Shown: positions 8,692 to 17,996 of the stretch, one piece after another
How positions within the stretch are numbered: position 1 is the stretch's first letter
Layout: the number at the start of each line of letters is the position of its first letter
Assembly (NCBI GenBank): GCA_031422315.1
Contig: JANOQN010000037.1
Span: forward strand, 1-64,000
DNA length: 64,000 nucleotides
Origin: JANNYA01 sp031422315
Lineage (GTDB): Bacteria > Pseudomonadota > Gammaproteobacteria > Xanthomonadales > SZUA-5
Reading direction: 5' to 3'
Position numbers and translations under genes: made by a program
The notes under the pieces: generated by a model
What the model was told of the DNA's origin: nothing
Seen by the model: only the letters and a program-made list of their open reading frames with translations
Databases searched by the model: none

Positions 8692-9480
8692 TCAGCGAAG
8701 TGATCGCAATGCGCGTTTTACGAGGTAAGCCGTTTGGGTAGTTTGGCTCTCAGCCTGCCATGAAGCGCAAAGCTGCTGGACCCAATCGGGCTGATCTTTG
8801 CTGGCGTCATTGAGCCAATTTGCCACCGAATCTTGCACATATCGACTTGCATCACTTCGCAAGGGCGCAATCAGCGGCAAACCTAACCCAGGATTCGCTT
8901 TTAACTCAGCAATATGCGCACACCAAACCCCGCGCGGGCGTAGCGCTTCACTGGCAAATCGGCGAATGTTCGCGGATTCGTGCAAGCTCCAAGGCGTAAG
9001 TAATTCGATAGCATGAGCAAGCCGCGCTACCAAGTTAGGCCGCAGCGCCAACCAAGCCCACTCACGCACGCCAAAATGCGGGTCGTTCGCAAGCGGCTTT
9101 ATTTGTTCAAGTTGATCCGCAAGCGTCAAACCCGGCGCATTCGACAGGCAATACGCGGCAAAACCGCGCATCGTATCGCTCGTGTGCATGCGAAACTGCA
9201 AACCAGCGGTATCACCGTATGCGGTCAGTAAATTTTTTGCGGCGTGCTGCATTCGCGTGGTAACGCCAAGCTTTGGGTCAATCAGCGATACTTTTGCAGC
9301 TTTCGGCGCACACGCCTCAAGCAAGCGCTGAAAATCAATAACTAACACTTCGCTTAGCGTGCGTGATTGCGCTGTGCCTGCTTCCATCGCTGATTGATGC
9401 GCAGGTGAGACTGCGGCACGAGAGGCGGCACCTTTGCTGTCCGCAATTGTGGTCGGCTTATTGATGGCTGTTGGTTTCAT
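8692..9480 (-). CDS. DNA alkylation repair protein, AlkC/AlkD-like HEAT-repeat
   Basis: Predicted HEAT-repeat DNA glycosylase-like protein of 262 residues that would remove alkylated bases. After a low-complexity Thr/Ala/Lys-rich leader of ~40 residues come helical repeats. The family hallmark is the block FGVREWAWLALRP, then ANIRRFASEALRPRGVWC and SDASRYVQDSVANWLNDASK, which is characteristic of the AlkC/AlkD superfamily. No signal peptide, so cytoplasmic. Start ATG 9480 gives the long leader; a downstream ATG near residue 33 (MEAGTAQSRTLSEVL) is a plausible shorter start. The enzyme's lesion range cannot be read from sequence. Confidence 0.75.
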   Translation of the reverse strand: MKPTAINKPTTIADSKGAASRAAVSPAHQSAMEAGTAQSRTLSEVLVIDFQRLLEACAPKAAKVSLIDPKLGVTTRMQHAAKNLLTAYGDTAGLQFRMHTSDTMRGFAAYCLSNAPGLTLADQLEQIKPLANDPHFGVREWAWLALRPNLVARLAHAIELLTPWSLHESANIRRFASEALRPRGVWCAHIAELKANPGLGLPLIAPLRSDASRYVQDSVANWLNDASKDQPDWVQQLCASWQAESQTTQTAYLVKRALRSLR

Positions 9481-9680
9481 TTTTCTCTTGGTAACTTTGC
9501 TCTACCGCTATGGCATTTTAGCCCCATTTCCACGCGGACAGGCACTGATCGTTCGCGACATATCGGGTTTCGCTTTGCTCAACCCAACCTGCGAATTTTG
9601 ATCCCGCCCAATGCCAAATTCACAGCAAGATAGATTTTAAGCAGTATTCTCCACCGCAATAGACCTACCGAGAATAGCCA

Positions 9681-10700
9681 GTGTCAAACACCATCAAAGC
9701 TTTTGCAGCAACGGCTCCCAAAGCAGCACTTACGTCATTTGAATACACGCCCGGCCCGCTGGGTGACGAGGATGTCGAAATAGCGGTGGAAAGCTGTGGA
9801 ATTTGCCACAGTGATTTATCGATGCTGGATAACGAATGGGGCTTTTCCGCGTATCCGCTGGTGCTTGGTCATGAAATTATCGGTCGGGTGGCAGCGCTTG
9901 GCTCGCACGCGAAGCGCTTGAAAATCGGCGATCGCGTTGGTTTAGGTTGGCATGCTGGCAGCTGCGGTGCATGTTCGCCGTGCATGTCGGGTGATCAAAA
10001 TCTATGCGGCTCAGCTCAAGCGACCATTGTTGGGCGCCACGGTGGTTTTGCGACGCGTGTGCGCTCGCACTGGATGTGGGCAGCGCCTTTGCCTGCGCAT
10101 CTTGATGCCGCAAGCGCTGGGCCGCTGTTGTGCGGTGGCATTACCGTGTTCAATCCGATTGTGCAGTTTGGCGTGCAGCCCACGGATCGCGTCGCGGTGA
10201 TTGGCATCGGCGGGCTAGGGCACATGGCGCTGAAGTTTTTGCGTGCCTGGGGCTGTGATGTCACTGCATTCACCAGCAGCGATGCCAAACGCGAAGAGGC
10301 GCTGAGCCTTGGCGCGCATCGCACGTTAAATTCGCGCGATGCGGGTGCGCTTGAAAAAGCGGCCGGCAGCTTTGATTTCATTCTCAACACCACCAATGTG
10401 GGCCTAGATTGGAACAGCTACATCGGCGCGCTTAAACCCAAAGGCCGCCTGCATCATGTCGGCGCAGTGCTAGAACCGATGGCCATCGCTACGTTCCCGC
10501 TGATAATGGGCCAGCGCTCAATTTCCGGCTCACCGATCGGTAGCCCCGCAACCGTCGATACCATGCTGGATTTTTGTGCGCGCCATCAAATTGCGCCGGT
10601 CACCGAAAACTTCCCGCTTTCCAAAGTCAACGATGCACTCGAGCATCTACGATCCGGCAAAGCGCGCTATAGGGTGGTGTTGCAGAATGATTTGGGGTAG
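9681..10700 (+). CDS. ahr: Zinc-dependent alcohol dehydrogenase (Ahr/YahK-like aldehyde reductase)
   Basis: Medium-chain dehydrogenase/reductase of 339 residues, expected to reduce aldehydes with NADPH. Catalytic zinc ligands are in CGICHSD (about residues 38-44) and the GHE motif (LGHEIIG); the structural zinc site has four cysteines in CGACSPCMSGDQNLC. The Rossmann motif VIGIGGLGHMALKFLRAWG follows at about residue 175. Overall it resembles E. coli Ahr (YjgB) more than yeast-type ADH. Start is GTG 9681, since no closer ATG keeps the N-terminal strand. It stands alone, divergent from the alkC-like gene. Confidence 0.88.
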   Translation: MSNTIKAFAATAPKAALTSFEYTPGPLGDEDVEIAVESCGICHSDLSMLDNEWGFSAYPLVLGHEIIGRVAALGSHAKRLKIGDRVGLGWHAGSCGACSPCMSGDQNLCGSAQATIVGRHGGFATRVRSHWMWAAPLPAHLDAASAGPLLCGGITVFNPIVQFGVQPTDRVAVIGIGGLGHMALKFLRAWGCDVTAFTSSDAKREEALSLGAHRTLNSRDAGALEKAAGSFDFILNTTNVGLDWNSYIGALKPKGRLHHVGAVLEPMAIATFPLIMGQRSISGSPIGSPATVDTMLDFCARHQIAPVTENFPLSKVNDALEHLRSGKARYRVVLQNDLG

Positions 10701-10732
10701 CGGCAAATCACTTGAATTAAAATAATTTACTA

Positions 10733-11602
10733 TTAACCCTTAAACCGCCAAGCCACAAACCGCGTCTGCTTTTTCCCCTGCGCCATAGGCTCAGTGTGCA
10801 CCTCCAGCGCACCGGCTTTTTTCAGATTTTTGTACACATCGGGCAGGTGTTCGGATTTCGCAATCAGCGTGCTAAACCAGCGCACTTGGCTGGCAAACTG
10901 CACGCTTTCGCGAATCATCCGCTTGACTAGGGATGCTTCGCCGCCGGTACACCACAGCTCTTTATCGTAGCCGCCAAAATTTAGCCCGTGATGACCAATC
11001 CCTAAGCCCGCCCACTTTTTCTGGCGCGCCTGCGCAGCTTCTTTTTCGCTGGCATGAAAAGGCGGGTTGCACATGGTTAGCGTAAAACGATCCTGCACGG
11101 TAATCGCGCCGGAAAATATCTGCCCGCGATTGGGCTGCATGCGCAAGCTGATGTTCGCGTTCAACGCGTTCGCGTCAATATTTTTTTGCGCAATTGCAAG
11201 CGCGGCGGCGTCTACGTCCACACCGACAAACTGCCAGCCGTAAATTGCCTGACCCAAAAGCGGATAAATGCAATTTGCGCCCACGCCGACATCTAAAACA
11301 CGCACTGAATTTCCCGCAAAATCAACGCCTGCATCTTGCGCCAATAGCTCAGCTAGTCCGTGCAAATAATCTGCCCGGCCTGGAATCGGCGGGCATAAAT
11401 AGCCCGCTGGCAAATCCCAATGCTGTACGCCATAGTCTGCCCGTAGCAGCGCTTCATTGAGCGCGCGCACGGCATTAGCGTCGGCAAAATCAATGCTAGG
11501 TTCGCCCCAAGGATTACGCTGCACGAACGGCGTAAGCTCAGGCGCTTTGGCACTTAGACGCGCAAAATCATAGTGACCCTGATGCAGATTTTTTGGATGC
11601 AT
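10733..11602 (-). CDS. rlmF: 23S rRNA (adenine(1618)-N6)-methyltransferase
   Basis: Methylates A1618 of 23S rRNA with SAM. The 289 residues match the family. Seen: N-terminus NLHQGHYDFARLS, SAM-binding motif VLDVGVGANCIYPLLG, and the amino-methyltransferase motif CNPPFHAS followed by the conserved GGYDKELWCTGGEASLVKRM. It is followed 15 bases upstream on the same strand by the acid phosphatase gene, so the two may be co-transcribed. The two functions show no obvious link. Confidence 0.95.
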   Translation of the reverse strand: MHPKNLHQGHYDFARLSAKAPELTPFVQRNPWGEPSIDFADANAVRALNEALLRADYGVQHWDLPAGYLCPPIPGRADYLHGLAELLAQDAGVDFAGNSVRVLDVGVGANCIYPLLGQAIYGWQFVGVDVDAAALAIAQKNIDANALNANISLRMQPNRGQIFSGAITVQDRFTLTMCNPPFHASEKEAAQARQKKWAGLGIGHHGLNFGGYDKELWCTGGEASLVKRMIRESVQFASQVRWFSTLIAKSEHLPDVYKNLKKAGALEVHTEPMAQGKKQTRFVAWRFKG

Positions 11603-11617
11603 AATTTGCTAGCTCGG

Positions 11618-12544
11618 TTACTTCGGCGAACCGACCGTATCCAAGCGGATTAAACGCAGGTTGCGGCTAATGCTGGCATCTGGATGGGTAAACGGCGCTT
11701 CCCAGGAACCATACATCGGGTTGGGTAGCATAATCCAGCTGCTGCCCCAGCGATTTGATGCGTTAACTAACTGCTTGCGATCCGCCGGGCTTTGCTTGTA
11801 GCTTTCGGTAAAATCGCCTAGGTTATCGCCGATCACCATTATGATCCGGTAGCTTTTGGCAAAGTGCGTGCGACGCGCGGCTTTGGTGTCCCAGCCTTTG
11901 GCTTTGTCGCGAAAGGCAAAGCTGTCTAAATTGTCGGTATCAGCAAAGCCAAAGCGCTTGAGCGAGGCGCGAGTGACTTCAGTCAAACTGGCATCGCGAT
12001 TGCTGATGTAGATCACCCGCACACCATTGGCTTTGGCAAATTCGCTAAATTCAACCGCGCCAGGGATAGGTTTGGAAATATCCTCATTACAAAACTTCGC
12101 CCAGGTTGCGGCATCAAATTTCTCGCCTGATTGCACCAAGCGCGCCATGTAGGAGGAGTTATCCAGCATGGTTTCATCAACATCCACCACCACCGCCGGC
12201 GGTAGCTTGCTAAAGTCGCCGGTAAGCTCTAATTTTTGATCATCCGGCACCGCCGTGGCACCCAGCGCTATCAAACCTGGCAAATGCGTGCGCGCAGCGG
12301 CAAACGCTTGGATCGCGCTGGCTTGGTATTCCGCTGCCGTTTGAAACCATAGCACTGCGTTTAGATTATCGAGCGGCGCTAAACCAGGCTGCATAGCCGG
12401 GCTGGGTGCAGCGATAGTTTCTGGCGTAGCGGCGGCTTGATCGGTTTCATCAGCGCGCCAGTTCGCACAACCGCTTAGCATCAGCAGCCCTGATAGAGAC
12501 ATCACAAACGCGCGTTTTGTTAGCCGTAAAGATTGGGATTTCAT
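11618..12544 (-). CDS. HAD-family acid phosphatase lipoprotein, e(P4)-like 5'-nucleotidase
   Basis: Predicted lipid-anchored phosphatase that removes phosphate from nucleotides, as Haemophilus e(P4) does during NMN/NAD uptake. A lipoprotein signal (FVMSLSGLLMLSGCANW) puts a lipidated cysteine near residue 26. The HAD class B/C motif DVDETMLDNSSYM follows at about residue 120, with motif II YISNRDASLTEVT and motif III GDNLGDF. Length 308 is as expected for the family. It lies directly upstream of rlmF. Substrate specificity is inferred from the family only. Confidence 0.85.
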   Translation of the reverse strand: MKSQSLRLTKRAFVMSLSGLLMLSGCANWRADETDQAAATPETIAAPSPAMQPGLAPLDNLNAVLWFQTAAEYQASAIQAFAAARTHLPGLIALGATAVPDDQKLELTGDFSKLPPAVVVDVDETMLDNSSYMARLVQSGEKFDAATWAKFCNEDISKPIPGAVEFSEFAKANGVRVIYISNRDASLTEVTRASLKRFGFADTDNLDSFAFRDKAKGWDTKAARRTHFAKSYRIIMVIGDNLGDFTESYKQSPADRKQLVNASNRWGSSWIMLPNPMYGSWEAPFTHPDASISRNLRLIRLDTVGSPK

Positions 12545-12600
12545 AAATTGTCCTAATGCGATGTTGAGTGGATAAGTTAACTAATTTAGCGTTGTTTTTC

Positions 12601-13677
12601 CTACAATTTTCTGGGGCGCCCAATACTGATTTTCGCGCCCGCCAAACCATGCAAAAATTCCCCGCCGCATAGTTTTGAGGGCGTTGCAAAGCCGGTGTAA
12701 TCGGTGCCGGCCAGCAAGAACTGCGCGATTTGAAGCGCCGCATCAATCGTCACGTCATAGCCATTTGGCAGCTGCACACGTGCCTCACACTGGTGCGTGT
12801 TGCTGCGCACTCGGCCATACACGTAAGTATGGCTGGCAGCTCGTCGGCTTTCGTCTGGCCCGCCATTTTCATACGCTCTGATTTTGCGCCGCTCGACCCG
12901 GCGTTTAAGCCAGGCCTGTGCGGGCTTAAGCGATAATATCGGCACCATCCAGCGGGTTCGCTTGAATCTTGCGATTGTGTCCGGTGGCATCGCCATGTAA
13001 ACCTCGATATTCGGAATGTCAGTGGACACAAACGCAGTGTACACATCGCCCCAGGGAATCGTCATGGCGCGCCTGACGTGCTTGCTAGTAAAGGGAATAT
13101 CGGCAATTTTGTATGCGATTGGCACCCGCTTGAGCGCGCCCTGCACGCGCACTAAGCCGCCCGATTTCATGACCTCAATACTGGTTTTCGCAGTGCCGCG
13201 CGATTGCCCACCGCCAGCTTCAAATGCCAGCAACAGCTCGTTTGCATCGGGCAGCGCTTGCGCCAGCAGGGCCGCCAAGCAATCGGTAGGAACCACATCA
13301 AAACCCACGCCCGGGCAGATTACGATGCCCGCAGTTTGCGCTTCACGATCCAGCTTATCAGCGAGTGCAAACACGGCAATTTCGCCGGTAATATCCAAAT
13401 AGTGCACTCGCTGCGCCAAACACGCGCGCATCATGGGTTCTGCGGTGGCGGAGAACGGCCCAGCCGCGTGCAGTACGACGGAGACGCCTTTTAAGTTGGC
13501 TTTGCTGATGTTGTTCAATGAAAAAACGCGGCTTTCCAACTTTAACGCGCTCGCTAGCGCCTCTATGTGCGCCGCATTTCTGCCTGCCAAAATCGGCTTC
13601 AGTCCTAGCGCTTTTGCGCTGCGCGCCAGCAACGCGCCCGCATATCCATTGGCGCCATAAATCAACAGTCTAGCCAC
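12601..13677 (-). CDS. Saccharopine dehydrogenase-like NAD(P)-binding reductase
   Basis: A 358-residue protein with an N-terminal Rossmann fold (LLIYGANGYAGALLARSAKALG) and the LAGRNAAHIEALA segment typical of the saccharopine dehydrogenase/trans-acting enoyl reductase superfamily. The middle holds VVLHAAGPFSATAEPMMRACL, VHYLDITGEI and CPGVGFDVVPTDCLAALLA, which are strongly conserved in this group. No signal peptide is seen. Many relatives act on lipids, but the substrate here cannot be told. It stands upstream of the phosphatase on the same strand, with a 56-base gap. Confidence 0.82.
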   Translation of the reverse strand: MARLLIYGANGYAGALLARSAKALGLKPILAGRNAAHIEALASALKLESRVFSLNNISKANLKGVSVVLHAAGPFSATAEPMMRACLAQRVHYLDITGEIAVFALADKLDREAQTAGIVICPGVGFDVVPTDCLAALLAQALPDANELLLAFEAGGGQSRGTAKTSIEVMKSGGLVRVQGALKRVPIAYKIADIPFTSKHVRRAMTIPWGDVYTAFVSTDIPNIEVYMAMPPDTIARFKRTRWMVPILSLKPAQAWLKRRVERRKIRAYENGGPDESRRAASHTYVYGRVRSNTHQCEARVQLPNGYDVTIDAALQIAQFLLAGTDYTGFATPSKLCGGEFLHGLAGAKISIGRPRKL

Positions 13678-13925
13678 GCGATATTCCTGTTTCAGTTGGG
13701 GCAGACTCTAACAAACTGAAATTACCTTTGGGTGGTTTCTGGCGAAAACGGGTGCGAGTCAAACAGAAGTTCTTTTTGAACGCGTTTCGGTAAAGTGGCA
13801 TTAGCTTGAGCATTCGCATGCATTTTTCTTACAAAGCCCGCGTTCGTTTTTTGCAATACACGCAGGGTTGCGCCGACTACAGTTCCACCCGCGTCGCTTG
13901 GACGTCAACAACTATTGAGATATCG

Positions 13926-15140
13926 ATGAAAAAAATCGCGTTGGCCGCTCTTTTGGCGGCTCTGCCAACCAGCTCGCTATTTGCAACGGCTGCTAATCAC
14001 TACGGAATCCGATATGACAACACGGAAAGTGCGCCCGGAATTTCGCGCGCCGGCAGTTATTTAGCTTTCGCCGCCTCGCTTAACAGCAAAACGCTAAGCA
14101 CAACTATTCACCGACTTGATGCTGCCTTTATCAAAGTCTATTTTGACCACGTCAATTTGCCCGCTGGCTGGCAGCTCGAAGTGCGTAGCACGGATGGAAA
14201 AGAGCGCTATGTTTACGGATCGGTCAAGCAGGCGAATGAATCACCTGCCGATTTTACTTTTGACCCGGCAATGGGGCAAAACGGCAAGAGCAGTTTTGCG
14301 GCTATGTCAATTTCTGGCGACAGCGCTACGGTGCAATTGATTCCACCCGCGTCGGCTGAATTAGAAAAAGCCCAGCCTCAAATTGAAATTTCCCACATTT
14401 TAGAAGGCTATCCGGACGCGGTGATCGAGCAGCTCAAAGGCAGCGACCTGCTAGCTACTGGTGGCGAAGGAATTCAATCAATCTGCAGTACCGACAACAA
14501 GCAGCGCCCCGCGTGTTATTCCGGCAATGCATTTACGCGCTCAAAAGCGGTCGCGCGCATGATTCTTGGCGGCGGCGGCAGTTGCACCGCGTGGCGTATT
14601 GGCTCAGGCGACAAAGTGATGAGCAACAACCACTGCGCGAGTAGCAACTCAGCCGTGACCGGCAGCGAAATTTGGTTTGACTACCAGCATTCCGCCTGTT
14701 CGGGCAGCACGACCAATGCGGTCAAAAAAGTCAGCGGCCGCGCCATGTTGAAAACCTCAGCGGCGCTAGATTATGTGCTTTTTACTGTCAACAATGCCTC
14801 CACAATCAGCGACTACGGTTTTCTGAGCATCGATCCCCGCATGCCAGTCAATGCAGAGCAAATCTACATTCCGCAGCACCCGGGTGGACGGCTCAAAGAA
14901 TTGGCAATTAATTCAACCAGCGATACCGGCGGCAAGTGCAAAGTGTTTAACAGCCAAGTCGGCAATGACTTTACCTATCACTGCGACACCGAACCCGGCA
15001 GCTCCGGCTCGCCGGTACTCGCATCAAATTCCAACAAAGTCATCGGGCTGCATCATCTTGGCGGCTGTCCGAATAGTGCGGTGCGCATCTCAAGGGTTTG
15101 GCAGGAAATTGGTAGCTTCTTTAACAATCAAGCGCCCTAA
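13926..15140 (+). CDS. Secreted trypsin-like serine protease
   Basis: Exported chymotrypsin-fold protease of 404 residues. ATG 13926 is chosen because it opens a normal signal peptide (MKKIALAALLAALPTSSLFA, cleavage near residue 22); the upstream in-frame sequence does not look coding. A pro-region of ~180 residues precedes the catalytic domain. The triad is visible: His236 in MSNNHCAS, Asp282 in AALDYVLF, and Ser360 in EPGSSGSPVLAS. Paired cysteines surround the active site. The domain is similar to lysyl-endopeptidase-type enzymes of Lysobacter and relatives. It lacks the C-terminal F-E tag seen in the other secreted proteases here. Cleavage specificity is not predictable by eye. Confidence 0.85.
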   Translation: MKKIALAALLAALPTSSLFATAANHYGIRYDNTESAPGISRAGSYLAFAASLNSKTLSTTIHRLDAAFIKVYFDHVNLPAGWQLEVRSTDGKERYVYGSVKQANESPADFTFDPAMGQNGKSSFAAMSISGDSATVQLIPPASAELEKAQPQIEISHILEGYPDAVIEQLKGSDLLATGGEGIQSICSTDNKQRPACYSGNAFTRSKAVARMILGGGGSCTAWRIGSGDKVMSNNHCASSNSAVTGSEIWFDYQHSACSGSTTNAVKKVSGRAMLKTSAALDYVLFTVNNASTISDYGFLSIDPRMPVNAEQIYIPQHPGGRLKELAINSTSDTGGKCKVFNSQVGNDFTYHCDTEPGSSGSPVLASNSNKVIGLHHLGGCPNSAVRISRVWQEIGSFFNNQAP

Positions 15141-15207
15141 CTCGGCATTGCAAAGCACGCAAGCGCTTGCTGTGAGCGCTTGCATTGACGCCTGCGCGGT
15201 TGAAAGA

Positions 15208-16581
15208 TCAATTCGCCATCGCACTCGGTGCAGGCGCGCCAGAACCGGTTTGCACAGGCGCTGCCGGTGGAATCCACCAGGTTTCCACCCGTCGATTTTG
15301 CAATCGGCCCAGCGCTTCATCATTGCCTGCTACCGGCAGCGCTCGACCAAAGCCGCGCACCATTTGCACCGATACGCGGCTGCGCGCAAGCTCCGATGCC
15401 ACTAAATCAGCCCAGCTTTCTGAAAGCGTCAGTTCGGTGTAAGCATTTTTGAAGCTGGCGTCAGTGAAACCTGCTAAACGGAGCGTGCCGCCTTTGTTCG
15501 CTGGGTCATTAACGAACTGGGAAAGCCTTGCGACGTCGGCCATTGCGCGGTTGTCGAGAATTGCGTTGCTGTCATTAAAGCGAAAGTTGACGTTCAAGCG
15601 TTTCGCCCCGCGCACCATGTCTTGATATTCTGCGGGCGCTTCGGTTTGCGGCGCGCTCACAACCGGGCGCACGGCAAGATCGACAAAGCCGTGTTGCGCC
15701 ACCATGGCTTGGCCTCTTCGGCTTAAAACATACAGCAAAAAATTCTCTGCCAGCGGATTTTTTTGCCGCGCATCGTATAAATACAGACGGCGCGCGAGCG
15801 GGTAATCTTCGGTAGCAACGCTAGCGACCGATGCCTGAATTGGCGCGCTTGCACCGACGTCAATCGCCAATAGCTTAGATTTTTGCGCTGCCGCTAAGCT
15901 CATAAATCCGATTGCGCCTGGGGTGCGAGCGACTGCAGTGACGACATCAGCATTGGCTTCAAAAACCGCCGTGTTGGCTGACAATTTTTGCGCGCCTAGC
16001 ACCAGCATGCGAAAGGTTTCAAACGTGCCTGAGCGCTGATCACGACCGAATAGTTTAATGGGTAAGTTCGGCCCGCCAAAGACGGACCAATTCGTAATTT
16101 CGCCCGAGAATACTTGCTTGAGCTGGCTCACCGTCAAGGCCTTTACCGCAACGTTAGCGTGTACCGCCACCACTACGCCATCGAGCGCTACAATATGTTC
16201 GCGATCCTGGCTACCAATGCCAGCTGCGCCCTCAGCCAGCTTTTCTTCGGCAGAAACCGGGCGCGATGCCATTGCTACGTCACAGCGGCCGGCCAGCAAA
16301 TCCGAAAAACCAGTGCTCGTGCCATGTGAGTGAATCTCTATTTCGATGCTTTTTCCGTCTTGCCGAGTTGCTTGCACCAACACTTCGTCGATCGCGACAG
16401 ATTTTTGTTGAATAGCTTGCCAATTACTTTGGACCAACCAATCTTGTACGAGTGCAGGAACCAGTTTTGAGCCCATGGTGTTGGAGCCGTGTAGGCGCAG
16501 AGTTTGTGCCTTACCAGCTGCATACGAAGGAGGCGCTAGGATTAACGCAATAAAAAATGTGACTAGCGTGATTGCGCGCAT
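15208..16581 (-). CDS. PstS-like substrate-binding protein fused to an OmpA peptidoglycan-binding domain
   Basis: A 457-residue exported protein. A signal peptide (ITLVTFFIALILAPPSYA) is followed by a phosphate-binding-like domain (about 25-320: LHGSNTMGSKLVPALV, then GTSTGFSDLLAGRCDVAMASRP, GRDQRSGTFETF and PGAIGFMSLAAA). The C-terminal ~120 residues are an OmpA-type domain (NVNFRFNDSNAILDNRAMADVARLSQFV ... LRLAGFTDASFKNAYTELTLSESWADLVASELA) that would hold it to peptidoglycan. This architecture occurs in Gram-negatives, but its role in phosphate capture versus envelope signalling is unsettled. No pst transporter genes are adjacent. Confidence 0.82.
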   Translation of the reverse strand: MRAITLVTFFIALILAPPSYAAGKAQTLRLHGSNTMGSKLVPALVQDWLVQSNWQAIQQKSVAIDEVLVQATRQDGKSIEIEIHSHGTSTGFSDLLAGRCDVAMASRPVSAEEKLAEGAAGIGSQDREHIVALDGVVVAVHANVAVKALTVSQLKQVFSGEITNWSVFGGPNLPIKLFGRDQRSGTFETFRMLVLGAQKLSANTAVFEANADVVTAVARTPGAIGFMSLAAAQKSKLLAIDVGASAPIQASVASVATEDYPLARRLYLYDARQKNPLAENFLLYVLSRRGQAMVAQHGFVDLAVRPVVSAPQTEAPAEYQDMVRGAKRLNVNFRFNDSNAILDNRAMADVARLSQFVNDPANKGGTLRLAGFTDASFKNAYTELTLSESWADLVASELARSRVSVQMVRGFGRALPVAGNDEALGRLQNRRVETWWIPPAAPVQTGSGAPAPSAMAN

Positions 16582-16867
16582 GTGTCCGCTCCGGAGGTTA
16601 AGTATCTTCGGAGTATTTGCGTGAAAAGTTACATACTTGTGTCAATTGTTTAATTTTTGCTTGGTTGATCGGGGTTGGTTAATTTAGACGAGCCGAGCTG
16701 CTGATCTTCGATCTGAAGCCCCACGAACGCCCGCAACCGCCGCGCTGAATCCTAGCGTGACGACGTTTTCTTCAGACTTGCAAAAGCTGCTGGGCAGGCT
16801 ACATATGGCATAGTCATCAAGATGACCATCATTAAAAATTCGGCTGACAAACTTTAGGAGAAGACTT

Positions 16868-17905
16868 ATGTCAATGGCTCGCAAAATAGGCACCTTCATT
16901 TGCATTCCCTTTTTAGTATCTTTATCGGCGGCTGCTGCAGAAGCCAACAAGGCAATTATCGACGATCCTGCCTATTCCCAGCCGCAGCGCCTGGTCGAGA
17001 TTGAGCCTGGACGAAAACTCAATCTATATTGCTTGGGGGAAGGCGCACCAACCGTCATATTCGATTCTGGACTTACCGATGAGACGGCTGTTTGGGGCTT
17101 AGTTCAACCGATAATCGGCAAACGGACACGCGCTTGCACCTACGATCGCGCTGGCTCTGGCTTTAGTGATCCAGGCACGCGCGCTGGGTCAAGCGCACAC
17201 ATAGTCGATGACCTACATCGGCTATTAGTCGCAGCGTCCGTCAAGCCACCTTACATTTTGGTTGGGCACTCGTATGGCGGCATGAATGTGCGGCTTTATG
17301 CAAATTATTATCCGACTGAGGTAATCGGTATGGTGTTAGTTGACCCGGCACATGAGGGTTGGCGAGAACACGTGTGGCATCTGGACCCAAGTCAAGAAAA
17401 TCGCGCGGTGTTTTTTGATAACGAGCCCGACTTTCAAGCGCAACGTGCCTGCGTAAACGCTGCAATCAGTGGGTTCATAGCGGGCTCAGAGCTACACAAT
17501 AGCTGCGTTCCAGAGCCAAACCTACGCTTTGGTGACGCCATCAACACCGCTCATTTGAAAATCCATTTAACGCCAAGCTATCAGCAGGCGAATCTTACCG
17601 AGCTAGAAAACTTCCAGAACGCAAGCGCTACACAACTAAGTGATTCTCGGCGATGGTACGGCGATATGCCACTGATCGTGCTCGCTGCTGGCATAAGACC
17701 CGGGCCCCGCGCTGATCAAACTCAAGCGCACCGAGATGCGCTAAATAGAGTGTGGATCGTACTTTACGATCAACTTGCGGCGCTATCCACGCGCGGCATT
17801 AATCGGGTCGTGCCTGACACCGATCACTTTGTTCCACTGAATCAGCCAGACGCCATTATCACGGCAATTTCTGAGGTTATGGACCGTGTGGCAAAAGCCA
17901 AATGA
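16868..17905 (+). CDS. Secreted alpha/beta hydrolase
   Basis: A 345-residue hydrolase with an N-terminal signal peptide (GTFICIPFLVSLSAAAAEA). The fold shows the oxyanion strand VIFDSGLTDETAVWG, the nucleophile elbow GHSYGGMNVRLYANYYP (Ser in GHSYG), and a late Asp/His pair (about VVPDTDHFVPLNQPDAI, His as catalytic base). Four cysteines in the mature part suggest disulfides in the periplasm or outside. AGGAG lies seven bases before ATG 16868. It converges with the metzincin gene. The ester or lactone substrate is unknown. Confidence 0.85.
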   Translation: MSMARKIGTFICIPFLVSLSAAAAEANKAIIDDPAYSQPQRLVEIEPGRKLNLYCLGEGAPTVIFDSGLTDETAVWGLVQPIIGKRTRACTYDRAGSGFSDPGTRAGSSAHIVDDLHRLLVAASVKPPYILVGHSYGGMNVRLYANYYPTEVIGMVLVDPAHEGWREHVWHLDPSQENRAVFFDNEPDFQAQRACVNAAISGFIAGSELHNSCVPEPNLRFGDAINTAHLKIHLTPSYQQANLTELENFQNASATQLSDSRRWYGDMPLIVLAAGIRPGPRADQTQAHRDALNRVWIVLYDQLAALSTRGINRVVPDTDHFVPLNQPDAIITAISEVMDRVAKAK

Positions 17906-17996
17906 GTGAGTATTGACATTCGCGATGGCCGTGCACGCAGAGCACGATGCCGCAACCCCGTTGGGGTTGAAATGGGCGTTGGTGTCAGCGCCTTGC

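Noticed and set aside
12450..12746. 98-codon minus-strand ORF spanning the phosphatase start and the reductase end
   Set aside because: It overlaps two well-supported genes on the same strand in another frame and resembles no family.
16684..16950. Minus-strand ORF over the start of the alpha/beta hydrolase
   Set aside because: It is antisense to a clear signal peptide and ribosome site.
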